Shown here: piece by piece, positions 1 through 8,299 of the stretch
How positions within the stretch are numbered: the first letter of the stretch is position 1
Layout: every line of letters starts with the position of its first letter
Origin: Leptospira sp.
Lineage (GTDB): Bacteria > Spirochaetota > Leptospiria > Leptospirales > Leptospiraceae
NCBI GenBank assembly: GCA_027531445.1
Contig: JAPZRK010000121.1
Coordinates: forward strand, 1 to 31,386
Length of the DNA stretch: 31,386 bases
Direction of reading: 5' to 3'
The notes under the pieces: model-generated
Database searches by the model: none
What the model was told of the DNA's origin: nothing
What the model saw: the letters and a program-made list of their open reading frames with translations, nothing else
Made by a program: the position numbers and the translations under genes

Positions 1-275
1 CTCATTTTGTTACCAAAACGATTGCTACAGGAGTTTCCTGATGTTGCAGAATCCTATCATAAAAAGTATCAGTATTTTCTTGTAGATGAATTCCAAGATA
101 CGAACCAATTGCAATATGAGTTTTTGTCACTCTTACCTCGAAATAGTGACAAAAACTCATATTGCAATTGGTTCGTATCTTGGAATTCATCTACAAGAAA
201 ATACTGATACTTTTTATGATAGGATTCTGCAACATCAGGAAACTCCTGTAGCAATCGTTTTGGTAACAAAATGAG
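1..275. repeat. perfect 131-bp inverted repeat (fold-back) at window edge
   Basis: Bases 1-131 are the exact reverse complement of bases 145-275, separated by a 13-base spacer (132-144). Both arms carry the same piece of a UvrD/Rep helicase gene, including its Walker B motif DEFQDTNQ. The right arm is in phase with the intact 5' part of the gene on the minus strand; the left arm is a mirrored copy. The repeat reaches the first base of the window, so its true left limit is unknown. A perfect palindrome of coding sequence that cuts a housekeeping helicase at a sequence end is typical of a chimeric fold-back read or a contig-end misassembly. A real inverted duplication is possible but less likely. 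Confidence 0.97.
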
Positions 276-833
276 ATCATCAAAATCGACGGCATTTTTT
301 TCCTTAAGGCCCTCTTCATACATAGGAAATAATTCTATTGCAATCAGATTGAATTCATCCACCGCATCTAAATTCACATTTTTCGAATGTCCTAATGTAT
401 TTTTTGCGTAAGAAATACGTCTGAGAATTTCTTTCGGTGGTACTTTTTTTGGATCCAATTTTTTGATTTTTAAAAGTTCGGATACAAACGATTCTTGGTC
501 TCCCGAATTGAACAAAAGGAATGTTTCGTGGTAACCTAGTTTTGTGATATGTTCTTTGAGAATTTTGAGACCGAGGGAATGGAAAGTAGAGAGAATGATC
601 CCTTTCAGTTTTTCCCTTGGTATCATTTTGCGAAGACGGTTTGACATCTCCTTCGCTGACTTATTTGTAAAAGAGAGTGCCACAATGTGCCCAGCAGTAA
701 TGTGGCGATTTTGAATCATATGCGCAATGCGGTTGGTGATGACACGGGTTTTGCCAGAACCAGCCCCCGCAAAAACGAGAAGCGGCCCTTCCACTGTATT
801 TACAGCTTCCATTTGGGCTGGATTTAATTTCAT
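145..833 (-). CDS. UvrD/Rep/PcrA-family DNA helicase, N-terminal fragment
   Basis: This is the N-terminal ~230 residues of a superfamily 1A 3'-5' DNA helicase, which unwinds DNA in repair or replication restart. Visible in order are the Q-motif region (LNPAQMEAV, residues 3-11), Walker A (AGAGSGKT), motif Ia (ALSFTNKSAKEM) and motif II/Walker B (DEFQDTNQLQYEF). The family is normally about 650-750 residues, so motifs III-VI are missing. The reading frame runs into the inverted repeat and then continues backwards through the mirrored arm to an accidental stop near 69; residues after the DEFQDTNQ region are therefore not trustworthy. The start is the ATG at 831-833; a GAGG lies rather far upstream. 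Rep, UvrD and PcrA cannot be told apart from this fragment. Confidence 0.9.
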
Positions 834-866
834 AAACTAAGAATGCGCCTCGGTAAGGGACATAAT

Positions 867-889
867 TCGACCAGATCCAGCTTGGTCGA
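867..889. repeat. 7-bp inverted repeat in the gene gap
   Basis: A 7-bp stem (TCGACCA at 867-873, TGGTCGA at 883-889) with a 9-base loop lies in the 90-bp gap between the glycosyltransferase stop and the helicase start. It could be a weak transcription stop for the upstream minus-strand unit or an operator. On neither strand is it followed by a convincing T-run, so terminator function is doubtful. Confidence 0.35.
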
Positions 890-923
890 GTGAAAAATGG
901 GAGGAAAAGGAACAAAAGTCGGG

Positions 924-2297
924 CTAGTACTCCAATGCCCTTTCCTTGAGCTCGGGCCAAATTGAGATGGCAATGGCAAATTTTTTTATATCGGATTTCA
1001 TTCGAGAAATTGCTTCTCCAACATTTGAAAACCTATCAAATTCCGAAGGCAAGTGATTCTGTTCCCTTTGGAAAAATTCACCCATCAACTGGATTTCAGA
1101 TCGAACGAGATCAATATAATGCTCGTGGTCAGCTGAGTGACCCACTCCGTTTGATGACAAAATACCTTTAGCTAAAATTCCATTTAAGCGATTTGAACGC
1201 CTGTTGAAGTATTCATGGATTTGAGATTGGAAGTAATTTAGAAATTGAAGGTCACTCAACTCAGTTATGGAAATTAAAAATCGGGAGAATACATTGAATC
1301 TTTCTATCGAATTAGTGCGACTTACCTGTTCCTTTGTTAAAAAATCGGCGGCCGCAAAGATCAAAAAATCATTCATTCGCAAACGTAATTTTTTTAAATC
1401 TTCAATGCGATCCATTCGATCCTCAATGGGAGAATGGAGCACACTATAAGGTATCTGAATGATACGAGATATGGGATTGGCTATCTTTAGACAGAAAGAA
1501 AAAAAACCATCATGGTTTCTACCGTATGGGAAAAATGGAGGGATAGGATGTTTGTGATTGATGGCATAACACGTAGTCATAAACGAAAAATCTTTCATTT
1601 CAGTTCTTTGAATCACATAACGGTGTATTAGCCTATTCGTGATAGCCGCATAGAATAATTCTGGTTCAAGGAGGATATTCTCGACTTCTTCATAAGTATG
1701 ATTAAATATTCCACGCGCATCGGGAGAACCAGTGTCACCTAAAATGCCAATGCTTGCGATTGCATTATCTGGATCATCTAAAACCTCATTCAACTCACTC
1801 AATAGCCTTGAGGTATTTCCGTTATGCTTTGCATAATAATCTTGAAGTTCCAATTGATTCAAAAAATACTTTCGCTTTTTTATATTGTTTGTTATCTGAT
1901 CATTTGTTACTTTGATTCCATCCAAAACTATATCATCGTCCAAGGTCAGAACCTTTTTACCATACATCATTAAATTCATAAAGTTGGCATTTGCACCCGT
2001 AGTCCAGTCGATGACCGGATCATCTAAACCAAATAAAAAGTGTACCGCCTCAGTGATAGTATTTGATTTTCCAAATCTAGAATGCGTACTTAGCCAATCG
2101 CAAAATTGTTTTCTATCCTGCCGGTTAAAGCATATTAAATGGTCATTGCGATTTAGATTAGAATTGCCATCTTCAAATGCGTAGAATCGTAGGTTATCTT
2201 TCGATTTAAGATTTTGAATTTGTGAGCGAGCAAAGTTGATTGACCGGTCTAGAGCTTCAGACCGGTCTTTTGTCACCCAACAGAAGGCATCAATCAT
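924..2297 (-). CDS. GT-A-like glycosyltransferase, uncharacterised family
   Basis: A soluble protein of 457 residues with no signal peptide or membrane segment. Features consistent with a nucleotide-sugar GT-A fold are an N-terminal strand (IDAFCWVTKDR), the segment TTGANANFMN (99-108), and the metal-binding-type acidic motif VLTLDDDIV, with DDD at 120-122, preceded by a hydrophobic strand as in DxD enzymes. PYGRNHDGFF (257-266) could supply the downstream acidic residue of the catalytic site. The C-terminal ~180 residues look helical and have no motif I recognise. It starts 6 bp after the stop of the lipoprotein gene at 2304-3020, so the two are very probably co-transcribed and translationally coupled. 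Neither donor nor acceptor can be inferred directly. The glycosyltransferase call rests on the DDD context and could be wrong. Confidence 0.6.
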   Translation of the reverse strand: MIDAFCWVTKDRSEALDRSINFARSQIQNLKSKDNLRFYAFEDGNSNLNRNDHLICFNRQDRKQFCDWLSTHSRFGKSNTITEAVHFLFGLDDPVIDWTTGANANFMNLMMYGKKVLTLDDDIVLDGIKVTNDQITNNIKKRKYFLNQLELQDYYAKHNGNTSRLLSELNEVLDDPDNAIASIGILGDTGSPDARGIFNHTYEEVENILLEPELFYAAITNRLIHRYVIQRTEMKDFSFMTTCYAINHKHPIPPFFPYGRNHDGFFSFCLKIANPISRIIQIPYSVLHSPIEDRMDRIEDLKKLRLRMNDFLIFAAADFLTKEQVSRTNSIERFNVFSRFLISITELSDLQFLNYFQSQIHEYFNRRSNRLNGILAKGILSSNGVGHSADHEHYIDLVRSEIQLMGEFFQREQNHLPSEFDRFSNVGEAISRMKSDIKKFAIAISIWPELKERALEY

Positions 2298-2303
2298 CAG
2301 AAC

Positions 2304-3020
2304 TCAGGAGATTCCAAATACCTCAAATTCTGCGGTGTAATTTGGATTAGTTGGATCAGTTGTGGAAACAGTCACTTTGGCAGTAGTTGCAAAATAACCT
2401 CCGCGTTTATAACCAGTTTGACAAGAACCATTATGAGTCAGTTTCACTTTGAAAGTACTACTTGCACCTGAAGCAATGGGTAACGTTGGTTGCGACGATA
2501 CTTCAAAAGTAGAACTGCCAGCTTGTCCAGTACTCAAGGTCCGAGGATTAGGCGAGTCGGAGGTCTTTGAGACGGAAATAGTCGCGTCACTTGTCACAGC
2601 ACCATTACCAGAATTTGCTATTTTGAATGTATACTCTCTAGTGCTACCTACCGGGCATGCATTGCCTCCAGAGTTTCCATTCAAACTAAAATCTGCATTG
2701 TATAATGATCGAGAGTCTGCTTGAGCAGTACCCGCTGTCGGAGGTAAAAACGCGCCCGTGTTGAGTGAGACTTCAGTTCCATTCCTTTGCACATAAGACA
2801 AAGCAATGGTCGGGGTTCCCGATGTATTGGATGAGTTTGTGGAGTTGGCGACTGTGAGTAAAAGTGCACTGCAAGAAAGTTGTGCGCCCGCTTTTTTCTT
2901 TCCATCTTTACCAGCGATTCCAATGCAAGGAAGTCCTGCCGCCTGATCATTGTTTGAGCAATACGTTATTAGGAATGCCAATACCGTCAACATCGCCAAT
3001 AGTTTAATTCTTCTTATCAT
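2304..3020 (-). CDS. Ser/Thr-rich lipoprotein with Ig-like (CARDB-like) segment
   Basis: About 238 residues. The chosen ATG (3018-3020) has AGGA at the right distance and directly opens a lipoprotein signal: charged MIRRIK, hydrophobic core, then FLITYC with Cys21 as the lipidation site. An in-frame ATG at 3066-3068 would add 16 residues but lacks a ribosome binding site. The mature part is rich in Ser, Thr, Asn and Gly (for example VANSTNSSNTSGTPT) and contains EYTFKIANSGNGAVTSDATISV, which resembles the CARDB/DUF11 class of extracellular Ig-like modules. Four further cysteines could form two disulfides. It is followed at once by the glycosyltransferase-like gene. Inference: a surface or periplasmic lipoprotein and possible substrate of that enzyme. 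No specific function is recognised. Confidence 0.75.
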   Translation of the reverse strand: MIRRIKLLAMLTVLAFLITYCSNNDQAAGLPCIGIAGKDGKKKAGAQLSCSALLLTVANSTNSSNTSGTPTIALSYVQRNGTEVSLNTGAFLPPTAGTAQADSRSLYNADFSLNGNSGGNACPVGSTREYTFKIANSGNGAVTSDATISVSKTSDSPNPRTLSTGQAGSSTFEVSSQPTLPIASGASSTFKVKLTHNGSCQTGYKRGGYFATTAKVTVSTTDPTNPNYTAEFEVFGIS

Positions 3021-3026
3021 GTTATT

Positions 3027-3030
3027 TCCT
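3027..3030 (-). promoter_or_regulatory. ribosome binding site deciding the lipoprotein start
   Basis: AGGA on the minus strand lies 6 bases before the ATG at 3018-3020. It supports the downstream start that opens the lipoprotein signal rather than the upstream in-frame ATG at 3066-3068. Confidence 0.65.
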
Positions 3031-3211
3031 GTCTTCTGATACCAAAATTTATTTAAAAAATTCTTCATGCCAGGGAAAAATTAGGTATAAAAACGGAAAT
3101 AAAAGAATCGATTAGGGCTATTTTTTTAGTTAGTACTTTTCCATGGGGAACATACGTATAAACGAAAAATCACTTCCCATCTCAATCTATAATTTTCATA
3201 CTGAAAGCAGA

Positions 3212-3769
3212 ATGGAAAATCGAGAACGTAAAAACTGGAAAGACCACTTCCCCACACCTATATACACCTTAGCAAGTTTTGAAATCAAACTACCAAGAAT
3301 TGATAAAATAAAAACCTATTATGTGTTAAAGTCAAATGATTGGGTCAATGTAATTCCGATCACAAAAGAAGGAAAAATACTTCTGATCAGGCAATACCGT
3401 CATGGAATCGGTGAGATAAGTCTCGAATTACCCGGTGGTATCGTAGACGAAAAGGAGCAGAATTTTGATTCTGCCCTTTCCTCCGCCAAACGTGAGCTTC
3501 GCGAAGAGACAGGGTATACTGCCAACGACAATGACTACGAATTAATTTCTAAGTTTTCAGGCAACCCAGCGATGTTTACAAATTGGTCTTATTCTTTTGT
3601 CGCACACAATGTAGATAAAACAGAAAATGTAGAGTTTGACGAAGGGGAAGATATAGAGATTTTACTTGCAACCATTGATGAGGTCAAAGGTTATCTATTA
3701 GATGGAAGTATCCATCATCCTCATATGGTAGCGGCTCTTGGATTGTATTTTTTGAAATATAAGAAGTGA
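3212..3769 (+). CDS. Nudix hydrolase, ADP-ribose pyrophosphatase-like
   Basis: About 185 residues from the ATG at 3212, which has a purine-rich GAAAGCAG upstream; an in-frame ATG at 3143 lacks a binding site and would add 23 residues. The fold matches ADP-ribose pyrophosphatases: NVIPITKEGKILLIRQYRHGIGE, ELPGGIVDEKE, then the catalytic core KRELREETGY. The Nudix box differs from G-x5-E-x7-REuxEExGu by about four extra residues between the first Glu and the REL helix. These enzymes hydrolyse ADP-ribose or related nucleoside diphosphate compounds in the cytoplasm. Its stop overlaps the GTG start of the MFS transporter, so the two genes are coupled. The exact substrate cannot be read from sequence. 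Confidence 0.88.
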   Translation: MENRERKNWKDHFPTPIYTLASFEIKLPRIDKIKTYYVLKSNDWVNVIPITKEGKILLIRQYRHGIGEISLELPGGIVDEKEQNFDSALSSAKRELREETGYTANDNDYELISKFSGNPAMFTNWSYSFVAHNVDKTENVEFDEGEDIEILLATIDEVKGYLLDGSIHHPHMVAALGLYFLKYKK

Positions 3770-5007
3770 ATCTTTTGTTCAATTCACCAATATTTAAACA
3801 CCGAGATTTCCGATTCTTTATCGTAGCTAGATTCTTTATGGTTCTAGCAATCAATATACAAGCTACAATTGTAGGCTGGCAAGTCTACGAACTAACGGGC
3901 GATTTACTAGATCTGGGCCTTTTGGGTCTTTTTGAGGCCATTCCCTCCATCGTGGTTGCATTGTATGCAGGGCATTTGGCAGATCTTAAGGAAAGACGAG
4001 GGATTATTCTTGTTTGTCTTTTTATTCTATTTTTATGTTCGTTGTCCTTATTTTTATTTTCAGGTAAGCTATCTTGGATACTTCAATCATTCGGCGCCAT
4101 GCCCATATTTGGCGTCATTTTCGTCTCAGGAATTGCAAGGGGTTTCATATCTCCTGCCATATTTAGTTTCGTTACACAATTAGTCCCAAGAGAACAGTAC
4201 CCACATTCGGCGGCCTGGATGGGAACATCCTTCCAAGCAGGTGCCGTTATTGGACCGGCAATTGGCGGTATATTATATGGATGGTTTGGAATCCAATCTG
4301 CGTATCTTCTCGATTGTTTTTGTATTGGTCTACCCATGATACTTTTTTTGTTTATCTCACCAAGACCTTTGCTTGAAAAAAAAGTAAGGGAGCCACTCTT
4401 TACCAGTCTTAAAGCAGGTCTTGGTTTTGTATGGCACAATGAAATTATGTTAGGTGCCATGGCTTTAGATATGTTTGCTGTTTTATTTGGTGGGGCAATT
4501 GCCCTACTCCCAGTTTTTGCAAAAGATATATTGTTTGTTGGATCGGAAGGTCTCGGTGTATTAAGGGCAGCTCCATCATTTGGAGCACTTGTAATGGCTT
4601 ATTTCTTAACACACAAACCTCCATTACAAAATTCAGGCAAAATTCTGCTTCTAAGTGTCTTAGGATTCGGATGTTGTATGTTAGTTTTTGGCTTATCCAC
4701 TTTTTTTTGGCTCTCAGTTATGGCTTTGTTTTTGTCTGGAGTTTTTGATAGCGTATCGGTGGTCGTAAGATCTACCATTATGCAAACAATGACCCCGGAA
4801 TCAATGCGTGGTAGAGTCAGTTCTATCAATAAGATATTTATCGGAAGTTCGAATGAAATCGGGGCTTTTGAATCAGGTTTGACAGCCAAACTACTAGGTC
4901 CAGTTGGTTCCGTAATTGCAGGGGGTGCAATGACCCTCATCATTGTATTGATCGCGAGTCGATTTGCTCCAAAACTTCGTAATTTAGAATTGAAAGACCA
5001 TTTATAA
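3766..5007 (+). CDS. MFS transporter, drug/enterobactin-exporter-like
   Basis: 413 residues with about 12 hydrophobic segments, as in the major facilitator superfamily. The N terminus (SPIFKHRDFRFFIVARF) and the early loop LYAGHLADLKERRG, a variant of MFS motif A, resemble the EntS-like DHA3 exporters. It is an inner-membrane secondary transporter, most likely exporting a small molecule. Translation starts at GTG 3766, overlapping the Nudix stop (GTGA), which argues for a shared transcript. The middle cytoplasmic loop (PRPLLEKKVREPLF) separates the two six-helix halves. The substrate is unknown. Confidence 0.88.
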   Translation: MNLLFNSPIFKHRDFRFFIVARFFMVLAINIQATIVGWQVYELTGDLLDLGLLGLFEAIPSIVVALYAGHLADLKERRGIILVCLFILFLCSLSLFLFSGKLSWILQSFGAMPIFGVIFVSGIARGFISPAIFSFVTQLVPREQYPHSAAWMGTSFQAGAVIGPAIGGILYGWFGIQSAYLLDCFCIGLPMILFLFISPRPLLEKKVREPLFTSLKAGLGFVWHNEIMLGAMALDMFAVLFGGAIALLPVFAKDILFVGSEGLGVLRAAPSFGALVMAYFLTHKPPLQNSGKILLLSVLGFGCCMLVFGLSTFFWLSVMALFLSGVFDSVSVVVRSTIMQTMTPESMRGRVSSINKIFIGSSNEIGAFESGLTAKLLGPVGSVIAGGAMTLIIVLIASRFAPKLRNLELKDHL

Positions 5008-5055
5008 AAAACGCTGGAATGCCTATTTCAAATCGGAGAATGTGACAAGATCATT

Positions 5056-5241
5056 ATGAGCGATATCATTTTTAATTCCAAACTACCGAAAGAACACCAA
5101 GCCGAACTAGACAAACTGATCAAATCTCTTTTGAACGATGTCAATACAAAGATCACACATTTGGGTATCAATAATTTCGTGCGGCTAAATGACGACATTG
5201 CAAAAATCCTTGTACCGATCCTGGAAGAGAAAATGGATTAA
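5056..5241 (+). CDS. small hypothetical protein, 61 residues
   Basis: A short, charged, soluble protein with no cysteines, predicted to be mostly helical (LPKEHQAELDKLIKSLLNDV). It lies 48 bp downstream of the MFS gene in the same direction and could be the last gene of that unit. Its TAA stop overlaps the stop of the convergent phospholipase-D-like gene through the shared bases TTAA. I do not recognise a family. Support comes from the clean start, proteinlike composition and fit into the gap; no strong ribosome binding site is visible. Confidence 0.55.
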   Translation: MSDIIFNSKLPKEHQAELDKLIKSLLNDVNTKITHLGINNFVRLNDDIAKILVPILEEKMD

Positions 5242-6863
5242 AAACTAAAACAACGTGTTTCACCAAATCCCTGTAACACCTGTTTTTGTTTAAGATACAT
5301 TATAAACCTAGATAATTTAGTATCTTTCTTTTTTGAACAACCGAATAACACGCCTCTTTCTGTTTCAAAGGCCAACCACTGTTCTTTGCCCAATTTCTCA
5401 TAAAGTGACATAGAAAAATCCTGATTTTCGTCTGCCATGAAAGTCGCCGGTTTACTCTTACCATCCCATGTATAAACCTTTGACACACGCATTTTCGATG
5501 GAAATATAATTCGAATACGATCCCATAGCATCAAAACTTTGAATTCTCCCATCGGTCGCATTTCTTTGCCGAGAAAGTCATATTCGGAAGGAAGGGAAAT
5601 ATCTATGTAGTTCCTTCTTAGTTCTGAGGCTTCTATACGCTCATACTCGGGACGGTCTTCCAGCAGATTGAAACTGTTTTCCCATTCCAGCGACAATCCA
5701 CTACTATTCCGATCAAAGGAAACGCCCCTAGATGAAAATCGACCAATAAGTAAATGATTGCCATTCCAATTTGGAAGATGATAGATTTGAATTCGATTAG
5801 TTACTTCTTGTTCCGAAGGCATAACTCTTTTAGCCAATTGTTTGACCCTTTTCCATTCGCCGCCTACTTCCGCCACAGCCTTCACTTCATCAAACTCGGT
5901 ATAGTATTCTCTATTTTCATCTCTTGCCGAAACGGTAAAGTTATAAGAACCAGTAAGGACTAGATTTTCATCTATAATCATTGTTTTATGGTGCAACAAA
6001 CCTCCAACAAAATTTCCATTTTTCAATATCGAATCTTCGTTGCCATCCTCATAGATCTGACATGGATATCGTAACTCATTGGCGAGGGAAAATGCCTCAG
6101 GATTAATGGGTTTACTGTAAATTCCTTCAACGATCACTCCACGATCACATGCCTGAATGAGGGCATGACTTAAAATGGGATCGTAGTGAGTGTAAATCAT
6201 ATATCGAATCCGGTTTTTTGCGTTTTTTACTGCCTCTAACATTTTATCTTGAATCATTCTTCCGGATTCCGGCGCGAAGTACAAAATCTTATGACCATAC
6301 TTCCATAAACCTAATTCATTTTTTTCACGCAAAATATCCATTAAAATCTTATATTCAGATTCTTGAATGTTTTGTTTCCAATATAAATTATTATCTCTTA
6401 CAAGACCCGTTGATGTAAAATTACCCGTTCCCAGGAAAAGATTCCGTCTATCCGTAATGATAATTTTTGTATGATGGATTCCAGATCCATTCCAAATTTT
6501 AATTGGAATTCCAAAGCTGGCTAATTCCTTATAATCTTCATCCTTATCACCTTGAATCTCTAAGCGAACACCTCTTTGTTTCGCCTCACGAAGGGAAATC
6601 AGTATATCTAAATCATCAAGGCCATATATGTATCCGACAATTTCAAACTTTGCATCTTGAATCATTGAAACAATAGTTCTAACCACTTGGGTTTTATTTT
6701 CAGCTGGGCTATCTCTTCCAGGATATGAAAAAAGAAAAATTGGGTTCTCGACCCCCAATAGACTGAGAATATCAAGATTTAACTCTTCTTTTGTTTTTTC
6801 CTTCTGGCAATGGATCAAAATCAAAAAACAGAATGGGATCTGAACAAACTTTCTTAAAATCAT
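5238..6863 (-). CDS. phospholipase D-superfamily lipoprotein
   Basis: About 541 residues from the ATG at 6861-6863, eight bases after the previous stop. It opens with a lipoprotein signal ending LILIHC (Cys19). Two HxK(x)4D catalytic motifs are present: HTKIIITD near residues 131-138 followed by GTGNFTSTG, and HHKTMIID near 291-298 followed by TGSYNFTVS. Two motifs in one chain give a complete PLD active site, as in phospholipases, cardiolipin synthases and PLD-type nucleases. The C-terminal ~200 residues lack a recognisable domain. The lipid anchor puts the enzyme outside the cytoplasm. It is the last gene after a lamin-tail-like lipoprotein and a barrel-like protein. Whether the substrate is a phospholipid or DNA is open; the lamin-tail neighbour tilts towards an extracellular nuclease. 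Confidence 0.88.
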   Translation of the reverse strand: MILRKFVQIPFCFLILIHCQKEKTKEELNLDILSLLGVENPIFLFSYPGRDSPAENKTQVVRTIVSMIQDAKFEIVGYIYGLDDLDILISLREAKQRGVRLEIQGDKDEDYKELASFGIPIKIWNGSGIHHTKIIITDRRNLFLGTGNFTSTGLVRDNNLYWKQNIQESEYKILMDILREKNELGLWKYGHKILYFAPESGRMIQDKMLEAVKNAKNRIRYMIYTHYDPILSHALIQACDRGVIVEGIYSKPINPEAFSLANELRYPCQIYEDGNEDSILKNGNFVGGLLHHKTMIIDENLVLTGSYNFTVSARDENREYYTEFDEVKAVAEVGGEWKRVKQLAKRVMPSEQEVTNRIQIYHLPNWNGNHLLIGRFSSRGVSFDRNSSGLSLEWENSFNLLEDRPEYERIEASELRRNYIDISLPSEYDFLGKEMRPMGEFKVLMLWDRIRIIFPSKMRVSKVYTWDGKSKPATFMADENQDFSMSLYEKLGKEQWLAFETERGVLFGCSKKKDTKLSRFIMYLKQKQVLQGFGETRCFSF

Positions 6864-6871
6864 CAATACTT

Positions 6872-8299
6872 TCAAAATAAAACACTCCCATAACAACTAA
6901 TCATTGTTCCTTGTAAACCAATTACATGCGATGATGAAAGGTGACTCAGAAGCAATCCCAATTGATTATGATCCAACTGATAAGATAAATCTAATGCAAC
7001 TTCACCAATGTAAAAGTTTTCATAATTTTCTTTTTTAACACTGATTTTACCATCGCTTGCACCGCTCGCCTTATATGGCAAAATTAATGCACCCAACAGC
7101 TTCAGTTGGATTTCAAATACTCTAATTCCAAAAAATATTTCACCGTAAGAGGATGCAGACCTCCCTCGTAATATTGTATTCTGTCTTTCCAATCCTTGTT
7201 CTGTTACATGAGCAGAAGGATGTATCTGTAAATATTGTGATAAAAAAAAGGTAGAACCAATGTGTGTCCCGGAATTAACAAAACCTAATTTTTGAATTTG
7301 ATTGGAAGCATTTCTCTCATCCGAATCATTTAAAAAAATACTCGTTCCAAAAGACAAAAAACCATCGTTATAACCGCCACCGATGGATATAGCCTCACCT
7401 TCAATGACAAAGGAACCTTTTGTAGTCGTAGACTGATTTAGAGTTTTATCTACACCTTTTGCCCATAACAATTCCGCTATGGAATAAAAGTTTCTATAGA
7501 TAAACTTGTGAGTGAGATTCCCACTCAATAATGCATCTCCATCTGCACCGTATTTTAATACTTGCGATTCAACCTCCTTTGTATGTTTTCCAAAACTTCC
7601 TAATTCCAGATACGAAATCCCAAGTCTCAAAGTATGTTGGTCTTCATAGGAAATTCCAAATGAGTGCCTTCGCCTTTGCCCTTCGCTTCGAAAGGGATCA
7701 TCAATTTCTCGATAGGTCGGGATCATTTCTTTTTCAAGTAAGCGAAAACCAGTGTAATGATCCCATAAAAACATTTGAACTTTCCATTTGTGAAGAAAGT
7801 CCCTTTCGATAAATACTCCATCACCACCATCAAAAGAACCAGTAAAAGGTGATTCACGAAAGCTAAACTTCCGTCTTCCCACACCAACCCAAAAACCAAG
7901 AAAGTCGGTGGCGATAAAACAATCCTTTCCAAAATATAACATATCTTCGGCGTTATTGAGTTTATTTCGTTTCAATGCATCTAGGTCTAAATTCATTCGC
8001 AAACTTGTTGTTTCTTGTTTAAAAATTGCTCCCAGTCCAAAGTAAGAATTTGTATTCCGATTCAAAAAAGAAACATCCTGATTTGGATTTGTTTCAAAAC
8101 CCGATTGTAAATTCCAACCAGGCGGATTTTTGATTTCACTCGATTTTTCCTCAACCATCAATTGTGTTTCAAAAAAACGGGCAGAGCTTTTAAATCTGAG
8201 GCCTATATCCTCAGCAAATAAAGATGAATTTATGTAAATACATAATAATATACTTAATTTTAAATCTATAACTTTACAAAGGAAAGTTATGTTCTTCAT
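6872..8299 (-). CDS. outer-membrane beta-barrel-like protein
   Basis: 475 residues with a signal peptide (hydrophobic LSILLCIYINSSLFA, likely cut before EDIGLRF). The body shows alternating hydrophobic/polar strands rich in Gly and aromatic residues (for example FWVGVGRRKFSFRESPF, YFGLGAIFKQ, HSFGISYEDQHTLRLGISYLEL), and it ends in YGSVLF with a C-terminal Phe, typical of outer-membrane barrels. It begins in an ATGA overlap with the large lipoprotein upstream and stops eight bases before the PLD-like lipoprotein, so the three are coupled. No family is recognised. It could be a porin-like channel or a surface display/export partner of the neighbouring lipoproteins. Confidence 0.7.
   Translation of the reverse strand: MKNITFLCKVIDLKLSILLCIYINSSLFAEDIGLRFKSSARFFETQLMVEEKSSEIKNPPGWNLQSGFETNPNQDVSFLNRNTNSYFGLGAIFKQETTSLRMNLDLDALKRNKLNNAEDMLYFGKDCFIATDFLGFWVGVGRRKFSFRESPFTGSFDGGDGVFIERDFLHKWKVQMFLWDHYTGFRLLEKEMIPTYREIDDPFRSEGQRRRHSFGISYEDQHTLRLGISYLELGSFGKHTKEVESQVLKYGADGDALLSGNLTHKFIYRNFYSIAELLWAKGVDKTLNQSTTTKGSFVIEGEAISIGGGYNDGFLSFGTSIFLNDSDERNASNQIQKLGFVNSGTHIGSTFFLSQYLQIHPSAHVTEQGLERQNTILRGRSASSYGEIFFGIRVFEIQLKLLGALILPYKASGASDGKISVKKENYENFYIGEVALDLSYQLDHNQLGLLLSHLSSSHVIGLQGTMISCYGSVLF

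Noticed and set aside
7..207. Plus-strand open frame containing helicase motif DEFQDTNQ
   Set aside because: It is the mirrored arm of the inverted repeat, not an independent gene.
3021..3211. Divergent gap between the lipoprotein and Nudix genes as a site for RNA genes or regulatory structure
   Set aside because: It is AT-rich and must contain promoters, but no hairpin, tRNA-like structure or confident -35/-10 pair could be identified.
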